A stretch of DNA of 64,000 bases from Aurantimonas endophytica (GTDB lineage: Bacteria; Pseudomonadota; Alphaproteobacteria; Rhizobiales; Rhizobiaceae), in NCBI RefSeq assembly GCF_014196845.1, contig NZ_JACIEM010000001.1, positions 1,302,001 to 1,366,000 of the forward strand, written 5' to 3'. Below are positions 26,655-35,174 of the stretch, piece after piece. The notes under the pieces were generated by a model. That model searched no databases. It worked only from the letters and a program-made list of their open reading frames with translations, and was not told where the DNA came from. Made by a program: the position numbers and the translations under genes. Within the stretch, counting starts at the first letter, position 1; every line of letters starts with the position of its first letter.

Positions 26655-27838
26655 CAGTTTGCTCCCGTCTGCGGGGTGGCGGTAGTACCCGGCGTCGCCG
26701 CAGGGGCGCGGGGTGCGGCCTGCGTCTGTCCGGCTCCCGGCGCCTGGCGCTGCAGTTCGTTGAGCGGCAGGAACGGAAGCACGCCCTGCTCACCGGTCGC
26801 ACTGCGTTCCATGATGACCTTGTTGGAGCCGCGCATCACGCCTTCCATCGTCTCCAGGAACAGCCGCTTGCGGGTGACGTCGGGTGCCTGTTCGAATTCG
26901 GCGAGGATCGAGGAGAAGCGCTGCGCCTCACCCTCGGCCTCCTGGACGACACGGCTCTTGTAAGCCGCGGCATCCTCGCGGATCTGCGCCGCCTCACCAC
27001 GGGCCGCGCCGATCTGCTGGTTGCGATAGCGGTTCGCTTCCTCGATGAAGCGATCCTCGTCCTGCTCGGCGCGCTGCACCTCGTCGAACGCGTCGGCGAC
27101 CTGGGTCGGCGGCGCCGCGTCCTCGATGGAGATCGCGTTGATGCGCAGGCCCGAGCCGTACTCGTTCAGCGTGTCCTGGGTGATTGCGCGCACTTCTTCG
27201 GCAATGCCGGCACGATCGTCACGGAAGACGTCCTGCACCGGCCGGCGACCGACGACCTCGCGCATGGCGCTCTCGGAGACCTGCTGCAGCATCGCCGCCG
27301 GGTCGTCGACATTGAACAGGAAATCCTGCGGGTTCTCGACCTGGTAAAGCACGGCGAACTGGACATCCACGATGTTCTGGTCGCCGGAGAGCATCAGGCC
27401 CGACGTCTCGCCCTGTTGGCCGCTGCCGAGGGTGATCTGGCTTTCGACGACCTGGACGGTCTCGACCATCTCGATCGGCCAGAACATGAAGTGCAGGCCC
27501 GGCTCCGAGAGCTGCTGCTTCGGCTTGCCGAACAGCATCTCGACCCCGACCTCGTCGGGCTGGACCGTGTAGACCGACTTGAACAGCCAGAGCACCGCGA
27601 GGCCGGCCACGATGAGCAGGGCCCAGCCGGCCATGCCAGCCGTGCTGCCGCCCCCGCCACCGCCGCCACCGCCCGGTATGGCGCGTCGAAGCCGGTCCTG
27701 GCCCCGCCGCAGGATATCCTCCAGATCGGGAGAGCCGCCGTTGTTCGGACGGGGCTGCTGCGGCCGCTGGCCCCAGGGGCCGCCACCGCCAGCGTTCCCT
27801 TTCCAGCCGCCATTGCCGGTCTGATTGCTCCAGGGCAT
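26654..27838 (-). CDS. hflK: HflK, SPFH/Band 7 regulator of FtsH
   Basis: A 394-aa partner of HflC. The N-terminal 70 residues are Gly/Pro/Asn-rich and cytoplasmic, ending in a poly-Gly run; the single membrane helix is WALLIVAGLAVLWLFKSVYTV, split at about residues 73-93; the SPFH domain follows with VQPDEVGVEMLFGKP and RYRNQQIGAARGEAAQI. The C-terminal tail is Pro/Ala/Thr-rich. It starts the operon hflK-hflC-DUF2065 from a good sigma70-like promoter 75-103 bp upstream. Confidence 0.95.
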   Translation of the reverse strand: MPWSNQTGNGGWKGNAGGGGPWGQRPQQPRPNNGGSPDLEDILRRGQDRLRRAIPGGGGGGGGGSTAGMAGWALLIVAGLAVLWLFKSVYTVQPDEVGVEMLFGKPKQQLSEPGLHFMFWPIEMVETVQVVESQITLGSGQQGETSGLMLSGDQNIVDVQFAVLYQVENPQDFLFNVDDPAAMLQQVSESAMREVVGRRPVQDVFRDDRAGIAEEVRAITQDTLNEYGSGLRINAISIEDAAPPTQVADAFDEVQRAEQDEDRFIEEANRYRNQQIGAARGEAAQIREDAAAYKSRVVQEAEGEAQRFSSILAEFEQAPDVTRKRLFLETMEGVMRGSNKVIMERSATGEQGVLPFLPLNELQRQAPGAGQTQAAPRAPAATPGTTATPQTGAN

Positions 27839-27912
27839 CGATATCCTTCCAGATTTCGAGAGATGGACGTGCGGGACGGTCCTCCCTACCGCACGTCGGA
27901 TCCAGTACAGCC

Positions 27913-27941
27913 CTTATAAGAACTGACAAAACTGCTTTCAA
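27913..27941 (-). promoter_or_regulatory. Sigma70-type promoter of hflK operon
   Basis: Minus strand TTGAAA (27936-27941) and TATAAG (27913-27918) with 17-bp spacing. This AT-rich patch stands out from its GC-rich surroundings and predicts a 5' leader near 68 nt before the hflK ATG. Confidence 0.65.
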
Positions 27942-28025
27942 CGCGGCCGCGACCATTTCGCTCCGCGAACACCCGCAGATGGTGAACGCCGATGCTCGGC
28001 CCGCACCCCACTGCGATCCTTCGGG

Positions 28026-28577
28026 TCACGTCCGCTCCGAAGTCGCCCGGCGCTCAAATATCTGGAAGCGGCTGGCGGCGCTGTCGCGTTCGCCGCGCTC
28101 GGCGGCCTCGTCCAGGACCGGCAGCCAAAGGGCCGGGTCGATCGGCGGGAAGACCGCGTCGCCCTCGGGTGCCGCCGCGATCCGGGTGACCAGCAGGCGG
28201 TCGATCCGGTCCATGAAGGCGCGGTAGATCTCCCCGCCCCCGGCGATCACGATCTCGTCGGCACCGCGTGTTCGCGCCCGCTCGGTCGCCAGAGCCAACG
28301 CGGTTTCCGGCGAATCGGCCACGATTGCGCCCTCGAAAGGCACGGCCGGCGACCTCGTCAGAACGATCGTGTCGCGGCCGTCGAGAACACGACCGATCGA
28401 TTCCAGCGTCTTGCGGCCCATGATCATCGGCTTGCCCATGGTCAGGCGGCGGTAGCGCCGGAGATCGCTCGGCACAGACCACGGCATCGCGCCGTCGCGA
28501 CCGATCACGCCGTTCTCGGCCATCGCGACGACCGCAACGAGCGCCGGCCGGCCGGGGCAGTTCACGTTGTCGCTCAC
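28026..28577 (-). CDS. folA: Dihydrofolate reductase
   Basis: FolA reduces dihydrofolate to tetrahydrofolate with NADPH. The 183-aa protein has the classic motifs [46 protein letters not shown] in shorter blocks, and [13 protein letters not shown]; the substrate-binding acid is in PSDLRRY. The start is a GTG at 28577 overlapping the thyA stop (GTGA), so translation is coupled. Together thyA and folA close the thymidylate cycle: ThyA makes dihydrofolate, FolA recycles it. Confidence 0.95.
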   Translation of the reverse strand: MSDNVNCPGRPALVAVVAMAENGVIGRDGAMPWSVPSDLRRYRRLTMGKPMIMGRKTLESIGRVLDGRDTIVLTRSPAVPFEGAIVADSPETALALATERARTRGADEIVIAGGGEIYRAFMDRIDRLLVTRIAAAPEGDAVFPPIDPALWLPVLDEAAERGERDSAASRFQIFERRATSERT

Positions 28578-29368
28578 ACCGCCACCTTGGCCTTGATGTG
28601 GCCATGCGCCTCGTAGCCCTCGAGCGCGATGTCGTCGAAGCCGAAGGCGCAGAGGTCGGTAACGGCCGGGTTGAGCTTGAGGGTCGGCAGCGCCAGCGGT
28701 TCGCGGCTTAGCTGCAGCCGCGCCTGCTCGAAATGGTCGGCATAGAGATGCGCGTCGCCGAGCGTGTGGACGAAGTCGCCGGGCTCGAGCCCGGTCGCCT
28801 GCGCCACCATCGCCGTCAGCAGCGCGTAGGAGGCGATGTTGAACGGCACGCCGAGAAAGATGTCGGCCGAGCGCTGGTAGAGCTGGCAGGACAGCCGGCC
28901 GTCGGCGACGTAGAACTGGAACAGGCAATGGCAGGGCGGCAGCGCCATCTCGTCCACCAGCGCCGGATTCCAGGCCGAAACGATCAGCCGCCGCGAATGC
29001 GGGTTCGTGCGGATCTGCTCGACCACCCGGGCGATCTGGTCGATGTGCCCGCCCTGATAGTCCGGCCAGGAACGCCACTGCGCGCCATAGACGGGACCGA
29101 GCTCGCCATCGGCATCCGCCCACTCGTCCCATATCCGCACGCCGTTGGCGTTGAGATAGGCGATGTTGGTGTCGCCCTTTAGGAACCACAGCAGCTCGTG
29201 GACGATCGACTTCCAGTGCAGCCGCTTGGTCGTCAGCATCGGAAAGCCCGCGGACAGATCGAATCGCATCTGGTGACCGAACACCGAGCGGGTGCCGGTG
29301 CCGGTCCGGTCGGGCCGGTCGGTCCCGGTTTCCATGACGCGGCCGAGGAGATCCAGATACTGACGCAT
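28574..29368 (-). CDS. thyA: Thymidylate synthase
   Basis: ThyA methylates dUMP to dTMP with methylene-tetrahydrofolate. The 264-aa length equals E. coli ThyA. Motifs include [17 protein letters not shown], the [16 protein letters not shown] segment, and the catalytic Cys in [13 protein letters not shown] with [19 protein letters not shown] after it. GGAAGGAATC lies upstream of the ATG at 29368, which matches the family N-terminus MRQYLDLL; the longer upstream frame is not coding. It forms a two-gene operon with folA and is divergent from the tmRNA gene. Confidence 0.97.
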   Translation of the reverse strand: MRQYLDLLGRVMETGTDRPDRTGTGTRSVFGHQMRFDLSAGFPMLTTKRLHWKSIVHELLWFLKGDTNIAYLNANGVRIWDEWADADGELGPVYGAQWRSWPDYQGGHIDQIARVVEQIRTNPHSRRLIVSAWNPALVDEMALPPCHCLFQFYVADGRLSCQLYQRSADIFLGVPFNIASYALLTAMVAQATGLEPGDFVHTLGDAHLYADHFEQARLQLSREPLALPTLKLNPAVTDLCAFGFDDIALEGYEAHGHIKAKVAV

Positions 29369-29586
29369 GCGACTGATTCCTTCCGGCGACACGCCGGTCG
29401 TGCGAGGGGCGGTCTTCGCCGGACAGGGCTGGACGATCCGAGCCGGCACCTGCCGTCGGCCGGCAGGTCCTGCGCCGGGACGACAGCAGGCGGCGGGACT
29501 CGCAATGTCGTTGATGCCCGGACGCCACGCCCCGAACCTATCCGGCGAACATTGACCGATTCCCCATCCCTTCGGAAGTCCTGCCC

Positions 29587-29615
29587 TTTTCACGGCAGGC
29601 GGAGCACCTTATATT
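29587..29615 (+). promoter_or_regulatory. Probable promoter of the tmRNA gene
   Basis: TTTTCA (29587-29592) and TATATT (29610-29615) are 17 bp apart and place the transcription start near 29622, at the beginning of the acceptor piece of the tmRNA. The -35 box is a 4/6 match. Confidence 0.45.
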
Positions 29616-29621
29616 CCGATT

Positions 29622-29908
29622 GCCGGCTTCGGTCGGCTACGGCGATAAACGGCCGATGTAATAAGCCTTTCGGACCCGGGGGCGGTACCCGGCGCCTCCA
29701 CCTGGCTTCATCGTAATGTGACGATGAGGCCAGGCGGGGGCGAAATAGGATCGACGAGGGTGTAAAAATCGGACTTTCGCTCGGAATGGTACCGCCGTTA
29801 TCGGGCCGTTTTATAGTTGCAAACGACAACTATGCGGAAGCACGTCTCGCTGCGTAAGCAGCGCGAACGCTTCAATTCAAGTCCTGGGGGTTCGCACTTC
29901 TAGGCGGG
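29622..29908 (+). ncRNA. ssrA: Circularly permuted two-piece tmRNA
   Basis: The alphaproteobacterial form of transfer-messenger RNA for ribosome rescue. The acceptor piece comes first and ends GCGCCTCCACC near 29702; a 33-nt spacer (29703-29735) forms the hairpin CTGGCTTCATCG...CGATGAGGCCAG; the coding piece begins GGGGGCGAAATAGGATCGACG at 29736 without its last base here. GGGGGCG (29736-29742) pairs with CGCCTCC (29693-29699) to rebuild the acceptor stem. The tag ORF at 29819-29857 reads ANDNYAEARLAA then TAA. The outer ends are approximate. Directly downstream lies sspB, whose product binds this tag. Confidence 0.95.
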
Positions 29909-29912
29909 GCTC

Positions 29913-29946
29913 GGAGGCGCCTGGCAACAGAAGCCTCCACTTTTTT
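29913..29946 (+). terminator. Intrinsic terminator of the tmRNA gene
   Basis: GGAGGC (29913-29918) pairs with GCCTCC (29933-29938), followed after AC by six T residues. It separates the tmRNA from sspB. Confidence 0.85.
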
Positions 29947-30000
29947 ATGATGCGTGCGGCAAGGCCGGCGGATCTGCACAGGTAAGTTCAGGACACCGCA

Positions 30001-30594
30001 ATGGGCCAGGATCTCATCCGTTACGATGTTCTCGCGCAGGACGCGCTGCGCGGCGTGATCCGCAAGGTCATCGGCGAAGTCGTCAAGACCGGCCTGCCCG
30101 GCGACCATCATTTCTTCATCACCTTCCTGACCTCGGCTCCCGGCGTGCGGATTTCCTCGCGGCTCCGCGAGAAATACCCCGAGCTGATGACAATCGTGAT
30201 TCAGCACCAGTACTGGGACCTGCAGGTCAACGACACGGCCTTCGAGGTCGGCCTCTCCTTCTCCGACATCCCCGAGCGCCTGCTCGTGCCGTTCAGCGCG
30301 ATTCGAGGCTTCTACGACCCGGCAGTGAATTTCGAACTGGAGTTCGACGTTCGCGGCATGGATGCCGCCAACGAGCAGCCGGAACTCGTCGGCGAGGCGA
30401 CCGGCGAGCCGGCCAAGCCGCAGTCGATCGCCCCGGCCCGTGCTGCAAAGCCGGCCAAGCTGCCGGGCAAGGGCAAGGCCGCCACGGCGGCTGCCGAGAA
30501 TACGGCAGACGGTTCGGCTGAATCCGACGGCAAGGCCGCGTCGAAGAAAGAGGCCGAAGTGGTTTCCCTCGACGCCTTCCGCAAGAAGCCCTGA
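30001..30594 (+). CDS. sspB: SspB-type ClpXP adaptor
   Basis: A 197-aa protein of the alphaproteobacterial SspB family. It binds the ssrA tag and hands tagged polypeptides to ClpXP. The N-terminal domain (about 1-115) contains DLIRYDVLAQDALRGVI, HHFFITFLTSAPGVRIS and MTIVIQHQYWDLQVND, the conserved tag-binding core. The Ala/Lys-rich C-terminal region ends in VVSLDAFRKKP, a short conserved tail that in the family contacts ClpX. AGGA precedes the ATG. It is the first gene of a likely operon with the DUF4169 and RHH genes (8-bp gap, then ATGA overlap). The tmRNA gene is immediately upstream. Confidence 0.93.
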   Translation: MGQDLIRYDVLAQDALRGVIRKVIGEVVKTGLPGDHHFFITFLTSAPGVRISSRLREKYPELMTIVIQHQYWDLQVNDTAFEVGLSFSDIPERLLVPFSAIRGFYDPAVNFELEFDVRGMDAANEQPELVGEATGEPAKPQSIAPARAAKPAKLPGKGKAATAAAENTADGSAESDGKAASKKEAEVVSLDAFRKKP

Positions 30595-30602
30595 GTTTTC
30601 CG

Positions 30603-30860
30603 ATGGCCGATATCGTCAATCTCCGGCGTGCCCGCAAGGACCGCCGGAGGCTGGCGGCCGAACGTCAGGCCGAGGACAATCGCGTGCGCCACGGCATGCC
30701 GAAGGCGCTGCGCCAGGCGGCACGCGTCGAGACGGCGCGGCAGGCACGCGCACTCGACGGCGCGGCTCTTCTCCACGAGAACGGCGGCGGGCCCATGTCG
30801 ACGGCAGATCCTGCAAGGCCCGAAGACGATGCCGCGGCTGACAAGCCGCCGCCGCCATGA
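30603..30860 (+). CDS. DUF4169 small basic protein
   Basis: An 85-aa charged, probably helical protein. The N-terminus MADIVNLRRARKDRRRLAAE and the segment NRVRHGMPKALRQAAR, with LDG following, match DUF4169, a family restricted to alphaproteobacteria. It starts 8 bp after sspB and overlaps the next gene (ATGA). Function unknown. Its C-terminal 25 residues are Asp/Pro/Ala-rich and look disordered. Confidence 0.85.
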   Translation: MADIVNLRRARKDRRRLAAERQAEDNRVRHGMPKALRQAARVETARQARALDGAALLHENGGGPMSTADPARPEDDAAADKPPPP

Positions 30861-31072
30861 TCAGCAAGCGGTCCGTTTCGATCCGCGGTCACGCCACCTC
30901 GATCAGCGTCGAGGACCGGTTCTGGGAACGGCTGCGGATCATCGCCACCGAGCGGGGCCTGTCGCTGGCGGCCCTGATCGCCGAGATCGATGCGGGGCGC
31001 AAGCCGGGCACCAACCTCTCCTCCGCCATCAGGCTGTTCATCCTCGACGACGCGCTTTCCCGCCTCGGCTGA
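30857..31072 (+). CDS. Ribbon-helix-helix domain protein
   Basis: A 71-aa protein whose whole length is a ribbon-helix-helix fold (RSVSIRGHATSISVEDRFW as the ribbon, then two helices with LSLAALIAEIDAG and NLSSAIRLFIL). It is of the type found after DUF4169 in alphaproteobacteria. It may bind DNA, perhaps as a dimer. ATGA overlap with the preceding gene. It converges with the AsmA gene, 31 bp away. Confidence 0.85.
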   Translation: MISKRSVSIRGHATSISVEDRFWERLRIIATERGLSLAALIAEIDAGRKPGTNLSSAIRLFILDDALSRLG

Positions 31073-31103
31073 AGCCTCCGCATCGCCGACATCTCGATGA
31101 CGA

Positions 31104-34100
31104 TCAGAAGCGCAGCGGATCCTGCACGCCGGGCAAGAAGTTGTCGTCCGCCGCGGGCGGCGGCGTGCCGGAGAGTGGCTGGTCGAAATCGAGGGCGCGG
31201 TCCTGGCTCGCAGCAGCGGGAGGCTGCGGCGTTGCGGGCTCCGCCGCCTGCCGGCGCCGCTGTTCTGCTGCCCGCCGCTCGCGTTCCGCCGTCGCTTCGG
31301 CCTCCGCTTCGCGCTGCCGGGCCGCTTCCGCCGCAGCCGCGCGCTGCCGTTCGGCTTCCGCCTCGGCCGCCGCTGCAGCCTCTGCCGCCGCGGCAGCCTC
31401 CGCGGCGCGCCGCTCTGCCTCGGCGGCCGCTTCCGCCCGTTGGCGCTCGGCTTCCTCGGCCGCCAGCCGGCGTTCTTCGGCGATGCGCGCCGCCTCGGCC
31501 TCCTGCCAGCGATAGAAGCGCGCCTCGCGCCGCAGGCGCAGCCGCTCCTGAAGGGTCTCCTGCATCGCCTCGACGCGCGCCTGCTCGCGCTCGAGCGCCC
31601 GCACCGACAGGTAGTTGGTGAGCGCCGCGACCTCGGTCGAAAGTTCGGGTGCCCGCAGCGGACCGCTCAGCGTGTAGGCGATCGACGGTTCGGCGCCGGC
31701 GACGCGGTCGTCCCCCGGCTCGATCAGCAGCGAGAAGTCGCCGGCGACCGTCAGCGCCGTCAGGTCGAGACTGCCGGTCATGGTGAGGGCTGCATCGCCC
31801 TTGCGCAGGGTGACGGGGGCAAAGCGCGCCCTCCCGGCGGCGACCGAGAATTCCGTCGCCAGTTCGTCGATACCGAAGCGCTGCCCGGCGGAGAGCACGG
31901 CGAGCGCCTGGCCCGTATCGTCCTCGGGAACGAAGCCTTCCGCATCTGCGGCCGCGAGCAGCGGCGGCAGCACGGTTTCGGGGATGCCCGGCAGCGCGAT
32001 GTCGCGGGCGGTCACCCGCCCTGCCCCGGTCAGCCCGGAGACCATCGCGGCATAGGATTGCCCGGTCCCCTCGATTCGGATCTCGCCGCCGAGCACCGCG
32101 TCGCTTTCTCCGGCGACGAGTGCCGGCCAGAGCGTTCCGATGGCGACATCGTCCGAGCGGACTTCCAGCGACAGGCCGCCAATGCCGGCGGCGTTGCGCA
32201 GTTCGATGCGTCCCGCGAGATTTCCTCCAAGGCCGGTGGCGCTCGCCTCGTCGACGGTGAGCGTGCCGGATGATCCGGCGACCTTCGCGGAAAAATCCGC
32301 CAGGACGGGGCCGCCGAGATCGAGAAAATCACTCTGAATCGCGACCTGGAACGGGGCCTCCGGCAGACGGCTCGCGCCGAACGCGGCCTTCGGCCAACCG
32401 GTATCGCCGCCCCCCTCGTCGATGCCGCGCCCGTAGACGAGTTCGGCCAGCCATGGCAGCGACAGGCTGCCGAACCGCACCGTGCCGGTGAAGGCCTCAC
32501 CGTCGGCCTTGGCCAGATCCGCGCCGACATCGGTGCCCGCGACGGCTCCCGACATCGCGTTCAAGGCCCAGTCGCCCTCGCCGTAGACGATGCTGCCGCT
32601 GACATCGAGGGGGATCGTGGCAAGCCCCTGGGCGAGATCCACGCCGGTCGTCAGCAGCCACGGGGACGCGTCCTCACTGTCGATCAGTACCGAGGCCTCG
32701 ACACCGTTGACGCCCGCCGGCGTCACCTCGACGACACCGTCGAAGCTCACCTCGCTGCCCGGCGCCCGCAATGTCGCGGTCGTGACGACCGGTCCGGTTG
32801 CCGCCGCCGAGAGCGACAGCTCCGCCTCCAGCGGCGACGGCGCGCCGATGTCGATGGCCTCCATCCCCAGCTGCTCCAGCAGGACCGTCGGCCGGTCGTT
32901 CTCCAGCCGGAGGTCGAGCCCGAACCGTCCGCTTTCGTGGCGGGCGTACAGCCCGTTCTCGACGGCCGAAGACAGATCGATCTTCGTTCCGTCGGCCGTA
33001 CCGTCGAGGCGGACGAAGAGAGTCGGCCGGCCGTCGGCGCCGCCCTCGATGGTGCGAACCTCGCCGGAAAGCTCGAGCGGTGCCAGCCGGTCCGCCCGGC
33101 GCCCGAGGGCCTCGAGCAGCGGCACCCCCGGAAAGCGGGTCTGCAGCAGCGCAATGAACCGGTCCGGCGCCTCGGAGGCAAGCGTCACGGCCAATTCGCC
33201 TGCCGCCGCACCCGTCAGGTCGGTCAGGCGCCCGGCGGCGGTCAGCGATGCGCCGGCAAGGCCGGAGATGTCCAGCTTGTCGATGGCGAGCGTATCGCCG
33301 TCATAGACGACGTCCGCATCGATCCGCTCCGCCGCGGCGTCCGAATAATTCACCGGTCCGGCGTTCAGCGACACGTCGAACCGGTCGGCCGTGGCGAGTG
33401 AACCGGCGCTGCCCGTCAGCAGCCGCGACAGTGCCTGCAGCGCGTCGAGGTCGACCGCGCCGCCGGCAAGATCGGCTGCGATCGTCGTCTCCTCGCCGGT
33501 CTTCGAGCGCTCCAGCCGCCCCGCCAGCTGGTCGCCGCCAATGTCGATCTCGAGATCCTCGAAGACCTGCCGCTCCGTCGTCAACTCGGCACTTGCCGAA
33601 AGCCCGGCACGGCCAAGCGTGCGGATCGCCGGGTCCACGGCGCCGCTCAGCCAGTCGGAAAAGCCCGATGGCTGCTGCGAGGCGACAAGGAGGTCGCCGC
33701 GAAAGCTGAAGGCCTCGTCGAGGCCGACGATGCCGTCCGCCTCGAGCCGCGTGCGGCCCGGCAGCTCGGCAGTAAACCGCGGCAGCGCCCAGCCGTCTGC
33801 TGTCGGGCTGGCGGCAAAGGCGACGTCGCGGATCGTTGTGTCGCCGGCCACCACCACCGGCAGGCTGATCTCGACGGTGCCCGCCATTCCCGGCCGCGGA
33901 ATCTCGGCTAGCACGAGCCGCATCGCCTCCACGCGCTGGGCAAGGCCCAGCGACCGTGTCGCGTCCGGAGCCGCAGGATCGGCCTCGCCGGCGACCTGGT
34001 CGACATTGACCTGCTCGCCCTCCAGCGCCAGCGAGAAGCGCGGCACGCCGGAAAAGCTCAGCCGGCCCGCGCCAGTCAGGAGATAAGGCTGCTCGCTGCC

Positions 34101-35036
34101 GCCGGCCTGCAGCCTGATGTCGGTGAACTCGGCCGCGCTCGGCGACAGCGCGATCGCGCCGGTCGCGCGCAGCGGCAGCGTTGCGGCGCCGGCACTTTCG
34201 GTCTCCGCCACCATGGCCGGCCGGAACGGGTCGTCTGCTCTGGCAACCTGTGCTTCGGGCGGTTGCCAGGGCCGGGTCAACCGCGCGGTGCCGTCGAAGC
34301 GTGGCAGGCCGGCTTCCATGCGTGCCGCCCCGTCGAGGACGATCTGGGCGGCAAGCGAGCCGTTGGCGACTTCCACGTGCAGCGGCAGGCCGCCGTCTGC
34401 CTGCAGCGTTCCGGTCGAGACGCCGAAAGCCACCGTCTCGCCGCCCGTACGGAACGTGCCGCGTCCGTCGACGGGACCCGCCAGAGAGGTGGCCGACAGC
34501 GTGGCGTTCAGGTCGGAGAGCTCGTGCCGGCGCCCCGTCGAGCCCTGCTCGACGATGACGGTGCCGTCATTGACCGAGACATTGTCGAGCACCACGGTCG
34601 CGCCGGAAGGAATGGCCGGCTTCGTCACGACCAGGTCGACACCGCCGTCCGGCCGGATCGGCAGGCGAAGCCGCGGGCGATCGAGCGTCATCGAGTAGAT
34701 GAAGATCTCGCCTGAAAGATAGGGCGCGAGCTCGGCGTCCATCCGGAAGCGCTCGACCGTCAGCAGCGGCGCGCCGGCCTCGCTCCTCACCTCGACCTCC
34801 CCGAAGGTCACCGACGGGAACGGCAGCAGGCGTGCCGAGGCGTCGCCGCGCACCACGACGTCGCGGCCGAGGATCGCCGATGCCTCGCGCTCGAAATCGG
34901 CGCGATAGGCTGTCCAGTCGATGAAGAACGGCGCCACCAGCGCCGCCACCAGAGCGAGCACCAGCAGACCGCCGAAGAAGACGAAGGCTCTGACCAGGTT
35001 CCGGCTCCTCTCTCCTGCTGTGGTGCCGCACGGCAC
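31104..35036 (-). CDS. Large AsmA-family membrane-tethered protein
   Basis: A 1310-aa protein anchored by one N-terminal helix (VFFGGLLVLALVAALVAPFF). The AsmA signature follows immediately: FIDWTAYRADFEREASAILGRDVVV. The long middle is beta-rich repeats as in AsmA/TamB-like bridges that move phospholipids between membranes in some members. The last 130 residues are an Ala/Glu/Arg coiled coil followed by a Pro-rich tail. The listed start is a GTG at 35036 without clear Shine-Dalgarno; AGGAGAGAGGAG lies just before an in-frame CTG (about residue 14), which might be the true start. It is monocistronic. Confidence 0.88.
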   Translation of the reverse strand: MPCGTTAGERSRNLVRAFVFFGGLLVLALVAALVAPFFIDWTAYRADFEREASAILGRDVVVRGDASARLLPFPSVTFGEVEVRSEAGAPLLTVERFRMDAELAPYLSGEIFIYSMTLDRPRLRLPIRPDGGVDLVVTKPAIPSGATVVLDNVSVNDGTVIVEQGSTGRRHELSDLNATLSATSLAGPVDGRGTFRTGGETVAFGVSTGTLQADGGLPLHVEVANGSLAAQIVLDGAARMEAGLPRFDGTARLTRPWQPPEAQVARADDPFRPAMVAETESAGAATLPLRATGAIALSPSAAEFTDIRLQAGGSEQPYLLTGAGRLSFSGVPRFSLALEGEQVNVDQVAGEADPAAPDATRSLGLAQRVEAMRLVLAEIPRPGMAGTVEISLPVVVAGDTTIRDVAFAASPTADGWALPRFTAELPGRTRLEADGIVGLDEAFSFRGDLLVASQQPSGFSDWLSGAVDPAIRTLGRAGLSASAELTTERQVFEDLEIDIGGDQLAGRLERSKTGEETTIAADLAGGAVDLDALQALSRLLTGSAGSLATADRFDVSLNAGPVNYSDAAAERIDADVVYDGDTLAIDKLDISGLAGASLTAAGRLTDLTGAAAGELAVTLASEAPDRFIALLQTRFPGVPLLEALGRRADRLAPLELSGEVRTIEGGADGRPTLFVRLDGTADGTKIDLSSAVENGLYARHESGRFGLDLRLENDRPTVLLEQLGMEAIDIGAPSPLEAELSLSAAATGPVVTTATLRAPGSEVSFDGVVEVTPAGVNGVEASVLIDSEDASPWLLTTGVDLAQGLATIPLDVSGSIVYGEGDWALNAMSGAVAGTDVGADLAKADGEAFTGTVRFGSLSLPWLAELVYGRGIDEGGGDTGWPKAAFGASRLPEAPFQVAIQSDFLDLGGPVLADFSAKVAGSSGTLTVDEASATGLGGNLAGRIELRNAAGIGGLSLEVRSDDVAIGTLWPALVAGESDAVLGGEIRIEGTGQSYAAMVSGLTGAGRVTARDIALPGIPETVLPPLLAAADAEGFVPEDDTGQALAVLSAGQRFGIDELATEFSVAAGRARFAPVTLRKGDAALTMTGSLDLTALTVAGDFSLLIEPGDDRVAGAEPSIAYTLSGPLRAPELSTEVAALTNYLSVRALEREQARVEAMQETLQERLRLRREARFYRWQEAEAARIAEERRLAAEEAERQRAEAAAEAERRAAEAAAAAEAAAAAEAEAERQRAAAAEAARQREAEAEATAERERRAAEQRRRQAAEPATPQPPAAASQDRALDFDQPLSGTPPPAADDNFLPGVQDPLRF

Positions 35037-35174
35037 CCGGCCCCATCAACCGCGCCGCGCCATCCTTGCAGCAGCCGCTTGCCCCGCACTGACCCGCCGG
35101 CGGCATGGCAGCTCTTGCCCCGTGCAACCATGACCGCAATGGGCGCATCCTGTCGAGGCCGCGCCTCTCATAGA

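Noticed and set aside
27579-27824. 81-aa plus-strand frame rich in Pro and Ser
   Set aside because: It is the antisense of the Gly-rich N-terminus of HflK and has no independent start signal.
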